Shown: positions 37,452 through 47,261, counted from the first letter of the stretch. The stretch: 64,000 nt of DNA from CAVSUZ01 sp963834715 (GCA_963834715.1 CAWIDE010000003.1:248001-312000), one strand, 5' to 3'. Notes: generated by a model from the letters alone, not told the origin. Program-made: numbers and translations.

Positions 37452-37805
37452 ATGCTGAACCGCATTCCCGCCATCACCAGCGCGGCCATTCTTGCGCTCT
37501 CGCTGTCGGCGCCGGTCTTTGCGCAGAGCACCTCGTCGGCCTGGGGAGATGCCAATAATGGCAACGGCCTCTACCACCAGAGCAATGGTGCCGCGACGGG
37601 TCAGGACACCAACGAGAACGGCTACGGCCTCTATCACGAGAGTAATGGTGCCGCGACGGGTCAGGACACCAACGAGAACGGCTACGGCCTCTATCACGAG
37701 AGTAATAGTGCCGCGACGGGTCAGGACACCAACGAGAACGGCTACGGCCTCTATCACGAGAGTAATGGTGCCGCGACGAAGAAACCTGTTCAGAGCCAGC
37801 AGTAA
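37452..37805 (+). CDS. Secreted tandem-repeat protein
   Basis: 117 residues from ATG 37452 with AAAGGAG 12 bases upstream. Signal peptide MLNRIPAITSAAILALSLSA with cleavage near VFAQ. The mature part is almost entirely a 20-residue repeat (core YGLYHESNGAATGQDTNENG) in three full copies plus one partial, ending KKPVQSQQ. Function unknown; Asn/Gly/Thr-rich repeats are typical of cell-surface or matrix proteins. The upstream region carries a duplicated 14-mer (CGTGCCTAACCCTA at about 37412-37439). Confidence 0.7.
   Translation: MLNRIPAITSAAILALSLSAPVFAQSTSSAWGDANNGNGLYHQSNGAATGQDTNENGYGLYHESNGAATGQDTNENGYGLYHESNSAATGQDTNENGYGLYHESNGAATKKPVQSQQ
37561..37785 (+). repeat. 60-bp in-frame tandem repeat
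   Basis: Units begin at 37561, 37621, 37681 and 37741 (the last partial). The second and third differ at one base (G to A), the first at a handful. A period divisible by three keeps the frame, so copy-number change would lengthen or shorten the protein without disrupting it. Confidence 0.9.
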
Positions 37806-37918
37806 CCCCGACGAGCAATCGGGTTCCGAGTCCGGTCGCGGTCGTGGAGCAGGAGTCGCGTCGCGATCGCTCCGGCACCGTCTTGGTATGAAACTATCGC
37901 GAAGGGGGATGCTCCATC

Positions 37919-39872
37919 ATGCTCGGTCTGATCAGCGGCATACGCATCACCATGCGGGCTACGGAGGCGTTGCTCGCACCGTGGCTGTCGCTGCTAATCC
38001 GCCTATGGCTGGCGCAGGTGTTCATCATCGCTGGCGTCCATCAGATGATCGGCCACGCGGGCGAGCAGGCCATGATCGGCTGGCAACCGGCGCTATTGCA
38101 CGAAATAACCAGCTCGGATCCTGGGATCGCCGTACAGGCCATCTGCCCGGTGCTATTGGCCATCGGTCTGTTCACTCGGCTGACAGACTGCGGCACTCGT
38201 TCTCCAAGCCCTGTTCCTGCCGGTTGCGGGCGTGGGGCCGGAGGCACGGCTGTTCTGGGCCGCCTTGCTTATGTCGCTGATCGTGTATGGCGCCGGACCA
38301 TTCTCGGTCGATCGACTGCTCAGCCGCGGAGCACACAGCAGCGCGGTACCAGGAGCAGCGCTGATCGTCGCCGCTTCCGGCTGGATCACCCGCCACGTCG
38401 GCCCGGTGTTTCTCCTGGCAGCACTGATTCTGCTGCTGATCTCGCGCCCCCAGCTCTCGTCGGCCGATGTGCGGCCCTACTGGGTGCTGCTCCTGGCCGT
38501 GGTCGTGGTGCGCGCCGCGGGGCGGCTCAGCAACTGGCTCGCCGATCCGCCTGCGGGCGCGAAACCGGCAACGCTCTCCCACGTGGTCGTCGTCGGCGGT
38601 GGCTTCGGTGGAATCAGCGTCGTGCGCGGCCTCCGCGGTGCCCCGTGTCGAATAACGCTAATCGATCGGCGCAACCACCACCTCTTCCAACCTCTCCTCT
38701 ATCAGGTGGCGACAGCGAGCCTTTCGCCAGCGGATATCGCGACGCCCATCCGCGGTATGCTCCGGAGCCAGGACAATGTGCGGGTGCTGCTGGCCGAGGT
38801 GACGGGCATAGAGGCGAAGGACAAAGCCGTGATCCTCAGCCGCGGCCGCATCATTTACGACTACCTCATCCTCGCGACCGGCGCGCGCCACAGCTATTTC
38901 GGCCGCGACGAATGGGCACCCTTCGCTCCTGGCCTCAAGAGCATTGAGGACGCCACCGACATGCGCGCGCGCCTGCTCCGCGCCTTCGAGGAGGCGGAGA
39001 ACGCGGAGACCGATTCCGACCGCGATGCCTGGCTCACGTTCGTGATCGTCGGTGGCGGGCCAACCGGCGTCGAGCTGGCCGGCGCCATCGCGGAACTCGC
39101 GGCGCATGGGCTGGAGGGGGAATTCCGCACCATCGACCCGTCCAAGGCACGGGTCGTGCTGGTGGAGGCTGGGCCACGGCTACTGGCAACCTTCCCGGAG
39201 ACCCTGTCACGTGAAGCGAGCAGAGCGCTGGAGCGCCTGGGGGTAGAGGTGAAGACCGGCAGAAGGGTAGAGGTCGTCGCCGCTAATCAAGTAGTGGTCT
39301 CCGGCGCAAACTTGCCGGCGCGAACGGTCTTCTGGGCCGCGGGCGTCATGGCCTCCCCAGCGGCAAGGTGGCTGGAGGTGTCTGCGGACCGCGCGGGCCG
39401 CGTGCCGGTCGGACCGGATCTGTCGGTGCCGGGATGCGAGAGCGTGTTCGCGATTGGCGACACGGCGTCCTCACAGGGTTGGCGGGGTCAGCCGGTGCCG
39501 GGCCTGGCCCCCGCGGCGAAGCAAGGCGGGGCCTACGTCGCGCGGATCATCCGGGCACGGCTAGTGGGCGCGCCCCCGCCCGGGCCATTCCGCTACCGGC
39601 ATCTCGGCAGCCTGGCAACCATCGGTCGCCAAGCAGCCGTAGCCGATTTTGGTTTCATCCGTCTGCGAGGCGCGCTCGCCTGGTGGCTCTGGGGTGCCGC
39701 GCACATCGCATTCCTGGTCGGCGGTCGGAATCGGGTGATGGTGATGCTGGATTGGTTGTGGGCCTATCTTACGTTCCGCCGTGGGACGGGGTTGATTACG
39801 GAAACCGGTAGCGTGGCACTGCTGGAGGATGGCGCGGCGAAGGCGCCCGGCCGGGCGGGCGCGACCGGGTGA
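37919..39872 (+). pseudogene. DoxX-NDH-2 fusion dehydrogenase, frameshifted
   Basis: The N-terminal DoxX-like membrane part (PWLSLLIRLWLAQVFIIAGV, LLHEITSSDPGIAVQAICPV) is in one frame to about 38190. The rest (LVLQALFLPVAGVGPEARLF, two more helices, then the flavoprotein) runs from 38200 to 39872. The NDH-2 part has VVVVGGGFGGISVVRGL (FAD), NHHLFQPLLYQVATASLSP, FVIVGGGPTGVELAGAIAEL (NADH), CESVFAIGDTA and a membrane-binding C-terminus. Type II NADH:quinone oxidoreductases feed electrons to quinone without proton pumping. The DoxX fusion would anchor the enzyme. One indel near 38190 separates the parts. Confidence 0.85.
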
Positions 39873-40283
39873 GCGGTGACGCTGGTCGGAGACAGCGGAG
39901 AGAACGGTACGCAGCAGCAAAGTTCAGCGGCGCGTCAGCGCGTAGGATGACCCTCCCCTCCCGCCCCGTTTGTAAATGATCATTGTCACAAAATGACATT
40001 ATTCTGCTGTCCGAGCGCCTCCGAGTGCGACTCTGATAATGGGTTCTATACTTTCGATTTCGGTCAGACCGGCTTTGTATTCCGCTTCTACAAGTGGGAT
40101 CATGGGATGGAAGCTTTTGCGGTTGGCCGTCTCCACGAAAACAATACCTTCTTGCGAGATAGGCCGGCCAAAATTCTCTTCAGTCAACCCTTGTCGTAGG
40201 CGACGTAGTCCGCCAAGGCGACCGTGGCGGCGCCTATGTAGGGGGTCCCGAGATGAAGTTACAAGCCCCTGCCTTGATCGGCT
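39873..40283. other. Gap after the NDH-2 gene
   Basis: 410 bases. ORFs on both strands overlap here but I recognise none. The minus-strand frame has one protein-like stretch (EENFGRPISQEGIVFVETAN) with no identifiable family. Confidence 0.35.
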
Positions 40284-40490
40284 GCGGAGTCCAAAGTCGA
40301 GCGCGACAAAGCCGCTGCGCATCTTATGATCCGCTGGAAGGGCGGCGCACTCGATGAAATAAGCTTGGCGTTGCCACGTTCGCGGCCGGCGACCATCCGC
40401 ACCGACGAGGACACGATCGCGCTCATTCGCAGGTTGGCCCACTGTTACCCCGACAGCGTCATTGCTGGCATCCTTAATCGGCAGGGGCGT
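40284..40490 (+). pseudogene. Large serine recombinase, C-terminal fragment
   Basis: Reads ESKVERDKAAAHLMIRWKGG, ALDEISLALPR, then TIRTDEDTIALIRRLAHCYP, DSVIAGILNRQGR, the tail of alphaproteobacterial recombinase-family proteins. The catalytic and recombinase domains are absent. At about 40490 it is cut by an IS3-type remnant on the other strand. Confidence 0.6.
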
Positions 40491-40908
40491 TCCAGCAGCG
40501 CCGCATCGGTCATGGGACCGACCGGCCCCGGACGTTGCGGCGCGGCGGCCTGTTGCGGAACCCGGTGCCGATACACGGTGGCACGCGGCACGCGCCAGGT
40601 CCGGCACACCGAGGCGAGGCCGTACGGCTTGCCGCTCATCGGTGAGATGGTACGGCTCATGGCCTCGGCCTCCGCCGGGCCAAAGGGCGGCCAGCCTCCA
40701 ACGCGGCGATCTTCTCGTCCAGCAGCTCGCGTTCGATCATGACTTCGCCGAGCTTGGCCTTGAGGCGCTGGCTCTCCAGTTCCGCGCCGTCGCCGGGCCG
40801 GCTCGCCAGTGCGGCTTCTCCCGCCGCCAGAAACCGGCCGGGTCCGGCAACATCAGTCTCTTGCACTCGCCCACCAACGTCCGGCCGCTCTGTCCTGACT
40901 TGCTTCAC
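40445..40908 (-). pseudogene. IS3-type transposase remnant (OrfA end/OrfB start)
   Basis: The frame from 40908 gives FLAAGEAALASRPGDGAELE, then SQRLKAKLGEVMIERELLDE, KIAALEAGRPLARRR (end of OrfA). The frame ending 40445 gives SGKPYGLASVCRTWRVPRAT, VYRHRVPQ, the start of OrfB. The DDE domain is gone. Unrelated to the intact IS3 at 27038-28397. Confidence 0.6.
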
Positions 40909-41328
40909 CGATCATCCCTCCTGTGGATGCCGCCCGCATACGGGATGTCTCATGCAACTGTGGAGCGGGGGACTGTGCGCTTTGGCCAAGCTCGCACAAC
41001 CAATTCTTTTCGGAGACTTCGAGCTGTGGGCCGCACAACCGCATTCTCCGGAGTCGGGTTCGGTTTTGACAGCTCACCGGTCTGGCATCGCCGACCGACG
41101 TCTGGAATTGCACGGGTTTCGAGCTTCATTGGATTGGACTCTTGCGTCGAGGCCTTTCTGCACAGCTTCGTGGTCACTGGGCCGTTTAGGTCATTTCATT
41201 AGCATTCCGCCATGCCTGCGCGACTGTAACGCTCGATAACGGACGGGCCATGGGGCGGGCGGGCCCCATAGCTCCGCCTTCAACGCCGGAAAAATTCAAC
41301 GAAATTGCAATGAGATCGGACCGCTTCG
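40909..41328. other. Gap with nothing recognised
   Basis: 420 bases between the IS3 remnant and the small gene next to the primase. Short ORFs only, no family, locally AT-richer around 41170-41330. Confidence 0.35.
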
Positions 41329-41811
41329 TTAATCATCGGGCGGATGTTGCACCCGCCACCTGATCTGAGCCGGGTTCCCGACCGACCAACCGCTATCCGG
41401 GGCAGAAGACATCCCCGAATCTGAAAAATATTGATGTACAGTTTCGGGGATGTCTTCTTCCTCGACCACGTGCGTCACTTCCGGCGCAACCCGTAGCGTC
41501 TCGGGCTGGGTCCCGTCAGTGAACCGCTCGACCTGCCAGTGCACCAACTCGCCGAACTTGGCCGATAGCTCGGCTTTCATCGCGCGCACATCGGCCTCGG
41601 GACAGCTCGACCATTGCAGCGCGGCCCCCTGGCCGGCCCGCTGCCAGCGCACGCGAGCCCACGGCTCGCGGTCGTACTTCACCCAATCCCGCAGCCGGTT
41701 CCAGATGTCGCCGTACCATTCGCCCCACCGCGCGCGCGCACTGCTCGCAGCCTTGTCGGACGGAAACAGGTCCTCGTGCATCGTCGCCATGGTGACAGCG
41801 TTGAGATGCAC
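41329..41811 (-). CDS. Hypothetical protein downstream of the primase
   Basis: 160 residues from ATG 41811 (ATGs at codons 8 and 11 are alternatives; MHEDLFPSDKAASSARARW is the likely start of the fold). Trp-rich: ARWGEWYGDIWNRLRDWVKY, then WARVRWQRAGQG, ending WSVGNPAQIRWRVQHPPDD. No family is recognised. It lies 59 bases after the primase stop on the same strand and probably belongs to the same integrated element. Confidence 0.55.
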   Translation of the reverse strand: MHLNAVTMATMHEDLFPSDKAASSARARWGEWYGDIWNRLRDWVKYDREPWARVRWQRAGQGAALQWSSCPEADVRAMKAELSAKFGELVHWQVERFTDGTQPETLRVAPEVTHVVEEEDIPETVHQYFSDSGMSSAPDSGWSVGNPAQIRWRVQHPPDD

Positions 41812-41870
41812 CGGTTACGCAGTACCATGTCGCCCAGACGCCCCGGGCGCTCCTGCCGCCAGGTGGTCAC

Positions 41871-44612
41871 CTAAGTCACCACCTCGACCGGCGGCGCCAC
41901 GTTGCCCAACAGGATATTGCGTACCGGGTTGAGCGCGGTCCGCATCACCGAGCGTGACCGAGCGAGCGCCTGCGATATGCTGCCGAGCAGGTGGTGCTCG
42001 CACTCGGCCTGCATCTCCCGATCCTCGTACCCCAGCACGGAAACCTCGAGCCCAGTGCCGTCCGCCAGCAGCGCGCGGCCGCGATGCGCCACCGGCGGCG
42101 CCATCGACGGGCTGCGGCCCGTTTTCGCCCGCACCAGCCTCGCGACTTCGCGCGTCGGCGGTCGGATGCCGTCCTGCACTACATGCAGCGACACATCGCG
42201 GAGTTCGTCGTCTCCGGCATTTTGTAGATGATGGCGGGGCGGAAGCATTCCCGGCACGCCATCGGCCAGTTCGCCTTTCAGCGACTTGAAAGAGACCAGG
42301 CTCACGCGATCCTGCCCCAAGGCCTGAAGCCCGAGGAAGCGGTTCAGATCCAGACGCTTGCTTTTGCTCCGCGCTACTGTGGTCTTTGCGAAGCCCCCGA
42401 GCACGAGATGCGTCTCGGCATGAGGCGCGATCACCTCGGGCGGCTTGCGCTCGACCACGCGCGGGAAGAACTGCCGCACGGTCTCGATCTGCGGCGTGCC
42501 GTTCACCAGCAGCACCGGTATCTCGCGCGCCCAATCCGCCACCTTCAACGTCGTGTGCACCACGATGTCGCGGGAGACGCCGCGCCTGGTGGTGGTGGTC
42601 TCGATCGTGATCCGGCCCGGCCCGGTGCCGTCGAACACCTCCTGCATGATCGAGACCGCGATCACCAGCTTGCTGATCTGCCCATTGATCGCTTCGTTAG
42701 CCACTGCCTCTCGACGGGCCTTAAGCGACATGCCGGGCACCATCACGGACTCCACCCTGCGGCGGCGGATCAGGCGGATGGCTTCGACAAAATTCTCCTG
42801 GCGAAGGCCCACGGACCGCAATGCCTCGGCACTCAGATCGCCATCCTGCTCGCAGGCGTTGTTAACAGCCCAGCCGAACCATTCGAGCTTGCGCGTTGCG
42901 GCTTCATCCGGCTCGCCGTCATGCCGCACCGGCCATTTCGCGAGAGCGGTCGCGCCGAAGCACTCCAGCGTCAGCGGAAAAATCCAAACCCCGTGCGGGG
43001 TGAAATCCTCCTCGACCACCAGCCGGCCGATGTCTTTCGCAACCTCCTTGGGCAGCGGGTGGAACAGCCAATTACTCGAACCCACCACCACCTTGGCCTG
43101 GGCAGCCCGCCGTTTCATTTGTTGATAGGGGCAGGTTGCGAAGCTCGGGCAATGCGGACCGTCGAGCGTGCCGCACACCGATTTCGCCACATGTTGGTCT
43201 GCCTTCAACGCCTCGGCCACGTCTTCCAGGTGCGAGCAGAGATCGGTTGGTTTCGGATCGAACGGATCGCCCCGCCCGACCAACGGCGCGACGTGGATGC
43301 CGAGATCGCGGTAGCGTTCAACCACCTGCGCGCCCAGCACCTGATGCTCCGGCACCAGCACGATCTGCCGGCGCGGTTCCTCGCGAGCGAAGCGCGCGGC
43401 AGCTTCGGTCTTGCCGGTCCCGCCCTGGCCGCTCATCAGGATTTGCATCGGTTGCTCGCATTCCTCCGGAGTCCGGTAGAACTCCAGCATGGTTTGGGCG
43501 TGGAAAGCATGGGCCTGCGTCAGGGTCGCGGTCGGCAGCCGTCTTGGCGGTTCGCACCGTCGCAACGATGAACGATCGTCATTCCGGCGTGCCAGCACCG
43601 CATCGATGCACGCACGCACCGCGTCAGGGCCGCGCTGCACCAGTAGCTCGTCGCCATCCTTGATGCCCTCCGGCGGGAACACCAGCCAGACGTTTACTTT
43701 CCGCGCACGGTGCGCCTCGGCCGCGGCCTGCGCATGTTTGTGTCCGACGTCGCCGTTGTCGCCGAAGATGACCAGGTTGGTGCCCGGTCCGTAGAGCGGC
43801 TTGCGGAGCGACCCGTCGTTCAGGCTGGCATCGGAGCGCCAGCCCATCACGGCGTGCAGCGCGACCGCTTTCTCGGGGCCCTCGCTCAGCAAGACCCAGT
43901 CGCCGGGCACGCGCGCGGCAAAGCTCGCCGGCACATGCGAGGCGCCACGGCCGAATGTCACCTTCGGCGATTTGACCGGCGCCTTACCTCCGGTCGCAGG
44001 ATCGATCAGGATCGCCTGCAGCCGGGCGACGCGCCTACCCTCAAAGCACGGCACCAACAGCGCGGGAAAGGTTTTGCGCGTCTCCCCGGACCACACGGCT
44101 GGATGGAAACGCAGTTCTTCTGGCAGAGGCAGGTCGCCGAACCTGCGCGCTTCGCGCAGATAGCGTTCGGCAAGCGTGCCGATGATCGGCCGGCTCTTCT
44201 CGAGCAGCTTCGCTGCGTAAGTGCCCGTGCCGCGTTCGCGGCGAGGAGAAGTGTCAAATCGGTTGGACAGATCGCCCGCGCGTTCCTTGGCTTCGGCGAA
44301 GCTCAGACCCTCGATGCGACGCAGGAAATCAATCGCGTCGCCGTGCGCACCGCACCCGAAGCAATGGTAGTGGTCGTCTTCGTAAATCGTGAAGCTCGGG
44401 GTCTTCTCCTCATGGAAGGGGCAACATGCCTTCCACAGTCGCCCAGCGCGTTCGAGCTTGGCGTTACGGCCAACCAATGACGCGAGACTGACGCGGCTCC
44501 TGAAATGCGGCGGGTATGGCGGATAGGGTTGGTTCCCCGACGCGGCGGCCTTGTAGTCTGACTGCTGGACAGACAGAGCCTGTCCAGCTAACACGCAACT
44601 CGCACGCAACAC
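41871..44612 (-). CDS. CHC2 zinc-finger primase with P-loop domain
   Basis: 913 residues from GTG 44612 (start uncertain; no ATG nearby). A DnaG-type CHC2 zinc finger near residues 60-95 (CCPFHEEKTPSF, then YHCFGCGAHGDAIDFL) is followed by a Toprim-like region (FPALLVPCFEGRRVARLQAI; WVLLSEGPEKAVALHAVMGW; LVIFGDNGDVGHKHAQAAAE). A Walker A motif lies near residue 395 (MSGQGGTGKTEAAARFA), then a Cys cluster (CGTLDGPHCPSFATCPYQQM) and a long C-terminal region. Primase-helicase fusions of this kind replicate phages, satellites and conjugative elements. It starts 78 bases from a tRNA-Gly attachment site. Confidence 0.8.
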   Translation of the reverse strand: MLRASCVLAGQALSVQQSDYKAAASGNQPYPPYPPHFRSRVSLASLVGRNAKLERAGRLWKACCPFHEEKTPSFTIYEDDHYHCFGCGAHGDAIDFLRRIEGLSFAEAKERAGDLSNRFDTSPRRERGTGTYAAKLLEKSRPIIGTLAERYLREARRFGDLPLPEELRFHPAVWSGETRKTFPALLVPCFEGRRVARLQAILIDPATGGKAPVKSPKVTFGRGASHVPASFAARVPGDWVLLSEGPEKAVALHAVMGWRSDASLNDGSLRKPLYGPGTNLVIFGDNGDVGHKHAQAAAEAHRARKVNVWLVFPPEGIKDGDELLVQRGPDAVRACIDAVLARRNDDRSSLRRCEPPRRLPTATLTQAHAFHAQTMLEFYRTPEECEQPMQILMSGQGGTGKTEAAARFAREEPRRQIVLVPEHQVLGAQVVERYRDLGIHVAPLVGRGDPFDPKPTDLCSHLEDVAEALKADQHVAKSVCGTLDGPHCPSFATCPYQQMKRRAAQAKVVVGSSNWLFHPLPKEVAKDIGRLVVEEDFTPHGVWIFPLTLECFGATALAKWPVRHDGEPDEAATRKLEWFGWAVNNACEQDGDLSAEALRSVGLRQENFVEAIRLIRRRRVESVMVPGMSLKARREAVANEAINGQISKLVIAVSIMQEVFDGTGPGRITIETTTTRRGVSRDIVVHTTLKVADWAREIPVLLVNGTPQIETVRQFFPRVVERKPPEVIAPHAETHLVLGGFAKTTVARSKSKRLDLNRFLGLQALGQDRVSLVSFKSLKGELADGVPGMLPPRHHLQNAGDDELRDVSLHVVQDGIRPPTREVARLVRAKTGRSPSMAPPVAHRGRALLADGTGLEVSVLGYEDREMQAECEHHLLGSISQALARSRSVMRTALNPVRNILLGNVAPPVEVVT

Positions 44613-44690
44613 CTGCTAAGCCCTTGAGTGGGCGTGCGGGATTTGCTTATTTCTGCCGGCCTAAACCTCTGGAATCACTTGACTACTTTC

Positions 44691-44738
44691 ACCTTGCCAA
44701 GGTTGGGGTCGTGGGTTCGAATCCCATCGCCCGCTCCA
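44691..44738 (+). other. 3' half of tRNA-Gly(GCC): attachment site
   Basis: The 48 bases are the 3' portion of a tRNA-Gly: anticodon stem-loop with GCC (CCTTGCCAAGG at 44692-44702), variable loop, T-arm (GTGGG, TTCGAAT, CCCAT) and acceptor strand ending in CCA at 44736-44738. The 5' half (acceptor, D-arm) is not present upstream, where the sequence is unrelated. Tyrosine integrases commonly use this part of a tRNA gene as the att core, so this is one junction of an integrated element that lies to the left. The intact tRNA would be at the other junction. Confidence 0.8.
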
Positions 44739-44743
44739 GTCCA

Positions 44744-45560
44744 TCACTGTGTCCGACCCGGAGACATGGGTGACAGTCTGTTCTTAAGACATGGGTGACA
44801 ACCTCGTGCCAAAACGGGTTGTCGAGTGGTTGCAAGGTCCTCTGATGTCGCCGAGATCGTCGTGCATGAAGCTGACCAGCCAAATGCCGTCATCGACTTG
44901 CTTGATGCCAAGCTTCTGGCCGGCGAGCACGGTGGAGATGTGATTTCCTTGCGGTGCATGCAGATCCGGCGGAAGGCGGTGACCATCGCCTCGCGGTCAT
45001 GGACAGGGTAGGCGAGCTCGGGAAGGCCATTGTAGGGCCGGGCTGAGGGGCTGTAGAGCTCAACCGGGACCCCGAGTGCCTCGTGCGGACGCTCGGTGTT
45101 GAATTCGCGCAGGAAATCATCGAACCGGGCCTGCTGCTGAAGGATGTTCATGCCGGGCGGCGGGGTGGTTTTCCTCTTGAGCGTGAGGTCCATGCTTTCG
45201 TGCTGGCCGTTCTGCTGCGGCTGTCCTGGGTCATGCGCTCGATTGCGCGCCCAACGGTGAGTGGGTACCAATAGCGGCCGTTTGCGGGCACCCCAGTGCG
45301 GCCTGTCTTTTTTTGGATCGGACAATCAGGGTCCCGATCTGCGGTGGGAGCTGATTGGCGCACCGAACCGAGCGGCGCGAGCGGTCAGTAAGTGCCGCGA
45401 CACCTTCCTCTTGGTAGCGGTTGAAGATCTTGCAGCCGGTCTTGCGGGAAATACCGAACTCCCGGCACTCGTTCCCTCGCCCTCGATCAGGCGGGCAACG
45501 AACCGAAGGCGCTATTCCATGGCCGAACACTCTCTCCACGGCATCAACGCCTCCCACTCG
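44744..45560 (-). pseudogene. IS481-family transposase, deleted and frameshifted
   Basis: N-terminal helix-turn-helix: CREFGISRKTGCKIFNRYQE, EGVAALTDRSRRSVRCANQL. C-terminal integrase core: NPQQNGQHESMDLTLKRKTT, FDDFLREFNTERPHEALGVP, ELYSPSARPYNGLPELAYPV, with the final Glu of the DDE triad in NGQHE. The central catalytic part between about 45300 and 45260 (the first two Asp motifs) is missing and the frames do not match. Confidence 0.75.
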
Positions 45561-45621
45561 AAAGCAGTGAGTGTCACCCATGTGTGCGGAACGACTTGTT
45601 ACCCATGTCTTGGGTCGGACA
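44750..45621 (-). mobile_element. IS481-family element, internally shortened
   Basis: 872 bp, bounded by inverted repeats TGTCCGACCC (44750) and GGGTCGGACA (ending 45621); each is followed inward by a copy of ACATGGGT(G/A)ACA, so the subterminal sequences are also conserved. No target duplication is seen. The element is too short for a full IS481 transposase. It begins 12 bases from the tRNA-Gly 3' end. Confidence 0.75.
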
Positions 45622-46574
45622 GCTAAAGCGAATTCACCCTGACTGGAAATAACCGGCGTGGCGAAAGTAGTTGGCGCACTCCGCCGCGCCCCGTCGTTCC
45701 ACACACTTTCATCGTTAATCGTTCCATTCGAGGTCTGTACCTGTGTCCCACCACAATCCAGGCAGTACGGACTTGAGGCTGGAAAATCCACATGATCAGC
45801 TCCGTCATCTAACCATCGCTGGAGCCGTCGTCACCAGCGGCGACGCAGATCGTAATGCCCATGGCCGCCGCAGACTAAAGGCCCTCATCGACAGCGGTCA
45901 TCGCCTGCTAGGCGACATGATTTGGAACCTCCACCTCGCTGCGCAGCGTGTTACCGCACAGGGTGTAGATTGTGGATCAATTTAGCTGCCTGCACTGTGA
46001 AGCCTTTCAGAGTCAAGGAAGGCAACAATATGTATCCGAATGGTAGCTTACTTTGCCGCCGCTCGTGACGCGACAACCCATTCGGAGTACACACGGCAAG
46101 TGTGGATGAGTGCGCTCGACTGGACCGTGGACTTCCGCTAACGGAACTTTCGCTTGCGAGGTGCCGATTTCGTTCTAATTGGCGCCGCTATTATACCTTG
46201 AGTTTTGGGAGAGGGTTGCAGGATTGCATGCCATACGGCGTTGCCTACAGCTTCGGTTTGCTGCTGCCCCAACACGCAACTTCGCGAGCGGCATTATGAC
46301 ATTGGTCCATCTAGCTGGGTTCCCTATTTATTTTACCTCCATGAGACATGGAGTCACGTACTCGGGTCGTTTCTTGCGGTCGGGGCCGCCGGCTGGCGAA
46401 ATGAGGCCGCGACCCTCGTCCTGTGAAATCTGTTCTTGCAGGGGACAGCAACACGGGTTATATTTTCGCAAATGGATGCGGGCACTCCCGCGAATATACA
46501 CCTCCGAGCGCCATCCAATTGGCGCACCAGCTTTCACGTCGCCCTAACGTCACGCCGACCGGGGAGAGTGTGGG
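45622..46574. other. Large gap before the LuxR-type regulator
   Basis: 950 bases, the longest ORF-poor stretch in the window and noticeably more AT-rich in 45980-46450. An 80-codon plus-strand ORF at 45743 has no ribosome site or family. I see no tRNA, repeat or hairpin that I can support. It must contain the promoter of the regulator at 46575. Confidence 0.4.
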
Positions 46575-47261
46575 ATGTGCCCGAACGAAGGTGGTTCCCT
46601 CCCGAACGGACGCAACGAGGTCCCGTTGAAGCTTCTCGTCGCCTCCGAAATCCGCTTTGTGCGTGAGAGCATCGGCGAGGTCCTAGTGCGCGGCGGCCTG
46701 AATACGGTCCTCGGCTACTGCGCCGATTTCGATCAGACCTTGAGCATGACCAGCACCCTGCGTCCGGACATGGTACTGCTCGACGCCGCGCTGAAGGATG
46801 GCGCCTTGGCGGTACGCCGGCTGCGCCAAATGATCCTTGGCTTGCATGTCGTTGTTTTCGCAGTCAAAGAATGCGTGGAGTCAGTCCTTGTCTGGGCCGA
46901 GGCCGGCGTTGCCGGGTACATCCCGAGTACGGCCGCTATGGCCGAGTTCCAGGCGTTGCTCGCCGATGTCCGCGCCGGTCGGCAGACCTGCTCCCCACTG
47001 GTCGCAGCTGGGCTGTTGCGCGTCGCTTTAGCTGCTCTTGGTACGATGCAGCACAACAACGCAACCCCGGTGTTGACCCCGCGTGAACTCGAAATCGTCC
47101 GGCTGATTGGTAGCGGGCTCAGCAATAAAGACATTGCCCGCTACCTCAATATCGGTGTCGCCACGACCAAGTCGCATGTCCACAACGTACTCGGCAAGCT
47201 GAACTTGCAACGGCGCGGACAGGCTGCGAGCTGGATGCAGGCGCACTCACGGTTCGGGTGA
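46575..47261 (+). CDS. NarL/LuxR-type response regulator
   Basis: 228 residues, ATG 46575 with GGGGAGAG seven bases upstream. An N-terminal receiver-like domain (LKLLVASEIRFVRESIGEVL, RPDMVLLDAALKDGALAVRR, AGVAGYIPSTAAMAEFQALL) has the phospho-acceptor position in LLDAA, but the acidic pair near the N-terminus is replaced (ASE), so phosphorylation may be weak. A C-terminal LuxR helix-turn-helix follows (LTPRELEIVRLIGSGLSNKD, IARYLNIGVATTKSHVHNVL). It binds DNA as a dimer. It directly precedes the GlcNAc-transferase operon and may control it or the converging injection-system operon; that link is inference. Confidence 0.8.
   Translation: MCPNEGGSLPNGRNEVPLKLLVASEIRFVRESIGEVLVRGGLNTVLGYCADFDQTLSMTSTLRPDMVLLDAALKDGALAVRRLRQMILGLHVVVFAVKECVESVLVWAEAGVAGYIPSTAAMAEFQALLADVRAGRQTCSPLVAAGLLRVALAALGTMQHNNATPVLTPRELEIVRLIGSGLSNKDIARYLNIGVATTKSHVHNVLGKLNLQRRGQAASWMQAHSRFG

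Noticed and set aside
37561..37785. Possible CRISPR array
   Set aside because: The repeats are contiguous 60-bp coding units without unique spacers, inside a gene with a signal peptide, and no cas genes are present.
42228..43571. 447-codon plus-strand ORF
   Set aside because: Antisense of the primase gene.
44691..44738. Functional tRNA-Gly gene
   Set aside because: Acceptor 5' strand and D-arm are absent; only the 3' half exists, so it is an attachment site rather than a gene.
45743..45985. 80-codon plus-strand ORF
   Set aside because: No ribosome site and no similarity; lies in an AT-richer gap with ORFs on both strands.
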